This document shows positions 1 through 7,149 of a stretch of 7,149 nucleotides of DNA, piece after piece; positions within the stretch are counted from its first letter, which is position 1; each line of letters opens with the position of its first letter. Origin of the DNA: Thalassospiraceae bacterium (lineage in GTDB: Bacteria > Pseudomonadota > Alphaproteobacteria > Rhodospirillales > Magnetovibrionaceae); NCBI GenBank assembly GCA_030637845.1, contig DAOWFT010000024.1, positions 1 to 7,149 on the forward strand, given 5' to 3'. Below the pieces are notes generated by a model, which was given only the letters and a program-made list of their open reading frames with translations, was not told the DNA's origin and ran no database searches. Position numbers and translations under genes: made by a program.

Positions 1-1107
1 ACATTTGGCGGCTATTACATTGCCGCTTGCATCACCAATAAATTCTTTGGTGGTTACCGACCATTTGCGTTCACAGCCTTCTTCGTGGCTGGATGAAGTG
101 CGTAGTTTGTTTGGCCAGTTTGGCCAGGTTGCCAGCTTGTCTTCTTTTTCCGGCGGTTTAGGCATAATTTCGATTTGGGTAATTAATGCGGCATTTTGCC
201 TGACCGATGTGCCAACGCAATCTGAGCCAGTATCGCCACCGCCAATAACTAAAACATTTTTATCTGTGCTTAGGATATCTTGTTCAGCGTATTTTTCGCC
301 CGCTACCCGGCGGTTTGATTGGGTTAGATATTCCATGGCAAAATGAACGCCATTTAAATCCCGCCCTGGTAATGGAAGATCGCGGGGTTTTTCTGAACCA
401 CCGGTTAAAACCACGGCATCAAATTTTTCAAGCAAGATCTTGGCCGGTTTGCTAACACCTATTTGGGTGTTGGGTTTAAATTCAACCCCTTCGCCCTGCA
501 TTTGTGCCATGCGTTTGTCGATTAATTTTTTAGCCATTTTGAAATCTGGTATTCCATAACGCAACAGGCCACCGGCCTTGGCATTTTGTTCGTAAAGGGT
601 AACGCTGTGTCCGGCCCGGGCCAATTGCTGGGCCGCCGCCATGCCAGCGGGGCCGGCACCAACCACCGCAACCAATTTATCGGTGCGCCGTTTTGGTTTT
701 TTCGGTTTTAACCAGCCCTCGGCCCAAGCCCGGTCAACAATTGCACATTCAATAGATTTAATTGTAACCGGGTGATCGGTAAGGTTAAGCGTACACGATG
801 CTTCGCACGGTGCCGGGCAAATACGTCCGGTGAATTCGGGAAAATTATTTGTTGAATGAAGTATTTCAGACGCGCGTTTGAAATCATCGCGGTACACAAG
901 ATCATTAAATTCAGGAATAATATTCATCACCGGGCATCCGTTATGGCAAAACGGAATACCGCAATCCATGCAACGCGATGCCTGACTTGTAAGTTCATCA
1001 GGTTTTAGCGCAACAACAAATTCGTTGTAATTATCAACCCTGTCATCCACCGGCTGATAGGCACGGTCATGACGGTCTACTTCAAGAAATCCTGTGGGCT
1101 TGCCCAT
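1..1107 (-). CDS. gltD: Glutamate synthase [NADPH] small (beta) subunit, C-terminus cut by window edge
   Basis: The small subunit of glutamate synthase oxidises NADPH on its FAD and passes electrons through [4Fe-4S] clusters to the FMN of GltB in the cytoplasm. I translated the minus strand from the ATG at 1107 and found 369 codons without a stop up to base 1; family members are about 470-480 residues, so roughly a quarter is missing. Visible in order: an N-terminal cysteine region with C46, C49, C54 and C58 (CMDCGIPFC, GCPV), then C97, C101 and C105 in GRICPAPCEASC; the FAD-binding motif GAGPAG at 150-155; GGLLRYGIPDFK at about 179-190; the NADPH-binding motif VIGGGDTGSDC at about 287-297; and SSSHEEGCERKWSV near 340-352. 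No frameshift or missing key residue is seen. It starts 2 bp after the gltB stop and is surely co-transcribed with it. Related glutamate synthase-like oxidoreductases (PreT, AegA, NfnB) share the fold, but adjacency to gltB and the cysteine pattern make GltD the clear choice. Confidence 0.97.
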   Translation of the reverse strand, partial: MGKPTGFLEVDRHDRAYQPVDDRVDNYNEFVVALKPDELTSQASRCMDCGIPFCHNGCPVMNIIPEFNDLVYRDDFKRASEILHSTNNFPEFTGRICPAPCEASCTLNLTDHPVTIKSIECAIVDRAWAEGWLKPKKPKRRTDKLVAVVGAGPAGMAAAQQLARAGHSVTLYEQNAKAGGLLRYGIPDFKMAKKLIDKRMAQMQGEGVEFKPNTQIGVSKPAKILLEKFDAVVLTGGSEKPRDLPLPGRDLNGVHFAMEYLTQSNRRVAGEKYAEQDILSTDKNVLVIGGGDTGSDCVGTSVRQNAALITQIEIMPKPPEKEDKLATWPNWPNKLRTSSSHEEGCERKWSVTTKEFIGDASGNVIAAKC

Positions 1108-1109
1108 AA

Positions 1110-5762
<4,653 letters not shown>

Positions 5763-5772
5763 ATTAAAGGGT

Positions 5773-5779
5773 CTTCCTC
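5773..5779 (-). promoter_or_regulatory. Ribosome binding site of gltB
   Basis: The minus strand reads GAGGAAG here, 10 nt before the ATG at 5762. This is a strong Shine-Dalgarno match at slightly long spacing, and it fixes the start that gives the expected short propeptide before Cys23. Confidence 0.7.
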
Positions 5780-5823
5780 AAAAGTTTGTCGGTGTGTGTG
5801 GCCCGACTTAAAATTTAATATTT

Positions 5824-5829
5824 ATTATA
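5824..5829 (-). promoter_or_regulatory. Candidate -10 box of the gltB promoter
   Basis: The minus strand has a perfect TATAAT here, inside a 27-nt run made only of A and T. A start point near 5817 would give a leader of about 55 nt. No good -35 hexamer lies 16-18 bp upstream; the bases there are C-rich (around CCCCTT). The promoter may therefore need an activator, or the match may be a chance product of the A/T tract. Confidence 0.4.
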
Positions 5830-5926
5830 AAATTCCCGACATTTTGAAGGGGTTGCGACATTAGCCGAACTAAAATCAAAAGAAAAGCCGCAGAATTCCG
5901 GGAAAAAGTACCGATTCGGGACTATT

Positions 5927-5955
5927 TGGACAATATTCCTGTCCCATTTTATAAG
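5927..5955 (+). promoter_or_regulatory. Sigma70-like promoter for uppP
   Basis: A -35 element TGGACA (5927-5932, 5 of 6 to TTGACA) is followed after 17 bp by TATAAG (5950-5955, 5 of 6 to TATAAT). Transcription would start near 5962 and leave an untranslated leader of about 108 nt before the uppP TTG, long for a housekeeping gene. The -35 element lies between the arms of a GGGAC/GTCCC inverted repeat (5918-5922 and 5941-5945), a possible operator. Called by eye only. Confidence 0.55.
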
Positions 5956-5967
5956 CGGGCCTAAAAT

Positions 5968-5999
5968 CCTTGTGATTTCCGCTATTTGCGAGCACAAGG
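5968..5999 (+). other. Hairpin in the predicted uppP leader
   Basis: CCTTGTG (5968-5974) pairs perfectly with CACAAGG (5993-5999), and between them CGC (5980-5982) can pair with GCG (5988-5990) around a TATTT loop. It begins just downstream of the predicted transcription start. No T-tract follows on the plus strand, so it is not a classic terminator for that direction; on the minus strand ATTTTAGG follows, a weak tract. It could be an mRNA-stabilising 5' structure, an operator-type inverted repeat, or chance. Confidence 0.45.
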
Positions 6000-6054
6000 G
6001 AGATTAATATAAAGTCCAATTACATTGTCCCGGGGGCTAAATCTGGGGATAAAA

Positions 6055-6060
6055 AAGGGG
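6055..6060 (+). promoter_or_regulatory. Ribosome binding site selecting the TTG start of uppP
   Basis: AAGGGG lies 10 nt before the TTG at 6071. An in-frame TAG at 6065-6067 excludes any upstream start, and starting later would remove part of the conserved first helix, so this site and the TTG belong together. Confidence 0.55.
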
Positions 6061-6070
6061 CCAATAGACT

Positions 6071-6880
6071 TTGTCGTTACTGCATATCGCAATTCTTGCC
6101 CTGGTGCAGGGCATCTCTGAGTTTCTCCCCATAAGTTCATCCGGGCATCTGGTTTTGGTGCCGTGGCTTTTGGGCTGGAAAGACCAAGGCCTGATCATCG
6201 ATGTTGCCGTCCATGTGGGAACACTGGGCGCGGTTATGGTTTACCTAAGAAAAGACATTGCCCGGATGCTAACCGGCCTATGGCGCGGGGCAAAAGGTCG
6301 CGGCTTTAACGGCGACACCCGCCTTGTCATGTATTTGGGTATTGGCACCATCCCGGTGGTGATAGCCGGGTTCTTTCTCAATTCCGCGTACGCAGAGGGG
6401 ATTCGCTCCATAACCATAATCGGTTGGACGACCCTTGGCTTTGGCATATTGCTGTGGATTTCAGACAGGTTCGGGCTGACCCTTAAAAGGATAGAGCACC
6501 TTAGATTATTCGACATAATTATAATCGGCCTATCACAGGTATTGGCATTAATTCCCGGCACGTCTCGTTCGGGCATTACCATGACGGCCGGCCGCTTGTT
6601 GGGGATGGAGCGATCTGATGCCGCCAGATTTTCAATGCTGCTTTCCATACCGACCATTATTGGTGCGGGCACATTAAAAGGTTACGAGCTTTTCCAAGCT
6701 GGCGATGCAAGCCTGAGCGCAAGTGTATTAGTTGCGATGTTTCTTTCATTCATAACCGCGTTTGTTGCCATATTCTTGATGATGGCATGGCTAAGGCGTG
6801 CAACATTTACCCCCTTTGTTATTTATCGTATTTTGCTAGGTGGGTTTTTGCTGGCAGTTGCTTACGGCTATATTGGCTGA
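6071..6880 (+). CDS. uppP: Undecaprenyl-diphosphate phosphatase (bacitracin resistance protein BacA/UppP)
   Basis: This integral inner-membrane enzyme removes a phosphate from undecaprenyl diphosphate to regenerate the C55-P carrier used for peptidoglycan and other envelope polymers; raised dosage of the family confers bacitracin resistance. The 269-residue length is typical (about 265-275). Family motifs are intact: the (E/Q)xxxE motif with Q13 and E17 in QGISEFLPISSSGHL (13-27, including H26), H48 in the DVAVHVGT stretch, and PGTSRSG (162-168) with the catalytic R166. Hydrophobic segments lie at about 41-59, 85-103, 113-130, 146-162, 187-201, 217-240 and 249-267, besides the re-entrant N-terminal segment. 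The start is TTG, the first codon available after an in-frame TAG at 6065-6067. It is divergent from gltB with its own promoter and shows no functional tie to it. No clear intrinsic terminator follows. Confidence 0.97.
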   Translation: MSLLHIAILALVQGISEFLPISSSGHLVLVPWLLGWKDQGLIIDVAVHVGTLGAVMVYLRKDIARMLTGLWRGAKGRGFNGDTRLVMYLGIGTIPVVIAGFFLNSAYAEGIRSITIIGWTTLGFGILLWISDRFGLTLKRIEHLRLFDIIIIGLSQVLALIPGTSRSGITMTAGRLLGMERSDAARFSMLLSIPTIIGAGTLKGYELFQAGDASLSASVLVAMFLSFITAFVAIFLMMAWLRRATFTPFVIYRILLGGFLLAVAYGYIG

Positions 6881-6984
6881 TTTCTCCCTTTGGTCCATCC
6901 GTTAAGACTGGTTGTTAGCGTACTAATACTGTGGCAGAATTGCTTTTATATTAAGACACATTATTTTGGTGGGGGCGCAGAAAA

Positions 6985-7149
6985 TTGGACAACATTAGAG
7001 ATAGTGAAAAACCTATAAATCAGGATGGGCAAGACGGTCCTGATCGTATTTCCGGTATTGTTGACGAGCTATTTGAATTTGTTATTGAAAACAAAAATCA
7101 TATCGATCGCAATGTCGCCGATGAAAGCACGCGCGCAGCCAGGGCGACG
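6985..7149 (+). CDS. Unidentified protein, N-terminal part only (runs off the right edge)
   Basis: The frame is open from just after a TAA at 6952-6954 to the window end, and its only plausible start in the window is the TTG at 6985, giving 55 residues. A G-rich stretch (GGTGGGGG, 6968-6975) lies 9 nt upstream and may act as a weak ribosome site. The first 20 or so residues are polar and acidic (DNIRDSEKP, DGQDGPDR); then ISGIVDELFEFVIENKNHIDR looks like an amphipathic helix. No signal peptide, membrane segment or metal-binding motif is visible. A TATATT at 6947-6952 could be a -10 box but has no good -35 partner; alternatively the gene is read through from uppP, 104 bp upstream. I do not recognise the family. 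The true start may differ, and a competing open frame begins with ATG at 7025. Confidence 0.45.
   Translation, partial: MDNIRDSEKPINQDGQDGPDRISGIVDELFEFVIENKNHIDRNVADESTRAARAT

Larger units (their letters stand above)
5763..6070. other. Divergent intergenic control region between gltB and uppP
   Basis: This 308-bp stretch separates two genes transcribed away from each other and holds no convincing gene. From left to right it contains the gltB ribosome site; a pure A/T tract (5808-5834) flanked by two CCCGAC direct repeats and holding a TATAAT box for gltB; small palindromes such as TTCCGGGAA (5896-5904) and CCGATTCGG (5911-5919); a sigma70-like promoter for uppP (5927-5955); a hairpin (5968-5999); and a G-run-rich stretch ending in the uppP ribosome site. 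I saw no obvious sigma54 site (TGGCAC-N5-TTGC) of the kind that would point to NtrC control of gltB. Confidence 0.8.

Noticed and set aside
5..346. 113-codon plus-strand open frame at the left edge
   Set aside because: It lies antisense within gltD, whose minus-strand frame carries all expected motifs without a break; it is a shadow.
5763..5880. Sigma54/NtrC-type promoter for gltB
   Set aside because: A scan by eye of the minus strand upstream of gltB found no TGGCAC-N5-TTGC-like element.
5815..5997. 60-codon minus-strand open frame in the intergenic region
   Set aside because: It begins with TTG without a ribosome site, overlaps the predicted promoters of both flanking genes, and its translation resembles no protein I know.
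6032..6060. Possible G-quadruplex before uppP
   Set aside because: Only three long G-runs are present with 8-nt loops; a standard intramolecular quadruplex needs four.
6241..6672. 143-codon minus-strand open frame
   Set aside because: It is antisense to uppP and only mirrors that gene's codon pattern; uppP has all its catalytic motifs.
6911..6950. Possible intrinsic terminator after uppP
   Set aside because: The best stems (TTAG/CTAA at 6915-6926 and GCA/TGC before TTTT near 6935-6947) are only 3-5 bp and lack GC strength, so no terminator is called.
7025..7149. ATG-started frame open to the right edge (begins MGKTVLIVFPV)
   Set aside because: It has no suitably placed ribosome site and overlaps the more protein-like frame from 6985. 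It cannot be fully excluded without sequence beyond the edge.

Overview
The window looks like a chromosomal segment of a proteobacterium, most likely an alphaproteobacterium of moderate GC content. This rests on the NADPH-type glutamate synthase pair (gltB then gltD), the wording of their conserved motifs, and the Shine-Dalgarno-led genes. No RNA gene, insertion sequence, CRISPR array, phage gene or other mobile element is visible, so the lineage call is inference from protein style only.

Layout. The minus strand from 5762 to the left edge carries gltB (1550 aa, complete) and gltD (first 369 residues; the C-terminus lies beyond base 1). The two are separated by 2 bp, and the gltD ribosome binding site lies inside the last gltB codons. 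Together they encode the large and small subunits of glutamate synthase (GOGAT), which makes two glutamates from glutamine and 2-oxoglutarate using NADPH. The plus strand carries uppP/bacA (6071-6880, TTG start), an integral membrane undecaprenyl-diphosphate phosphatase that recycles the lipid carrier for cell-wall synthesis. After a 104-bp gap, the start of a protein I do not recognise (from about 6985, probable TTG start) runs off the right edge.

The 308-bp divergent region between gltB and uppP (5763-6070) is the only sizeable non-coding stretch. It holds a good sigma70-like promoter facing uppP (TGGACA, 17 bp, TATAAG), a TATAAT box facing gltB inside a 27-nt run of pure A/T, a 7-bp-stem hairpin in the predicted uppP leader, and several short repeated motifs that could be regulator sites.

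The nitrogen-assimilation operon and the cell-wall gene show no functional link beyond sharing this region. I see no evidence of a new biological system. The items worth a second look are the repeats and leader structure of the intergenic region and the unidentified partial gene at the right edge.
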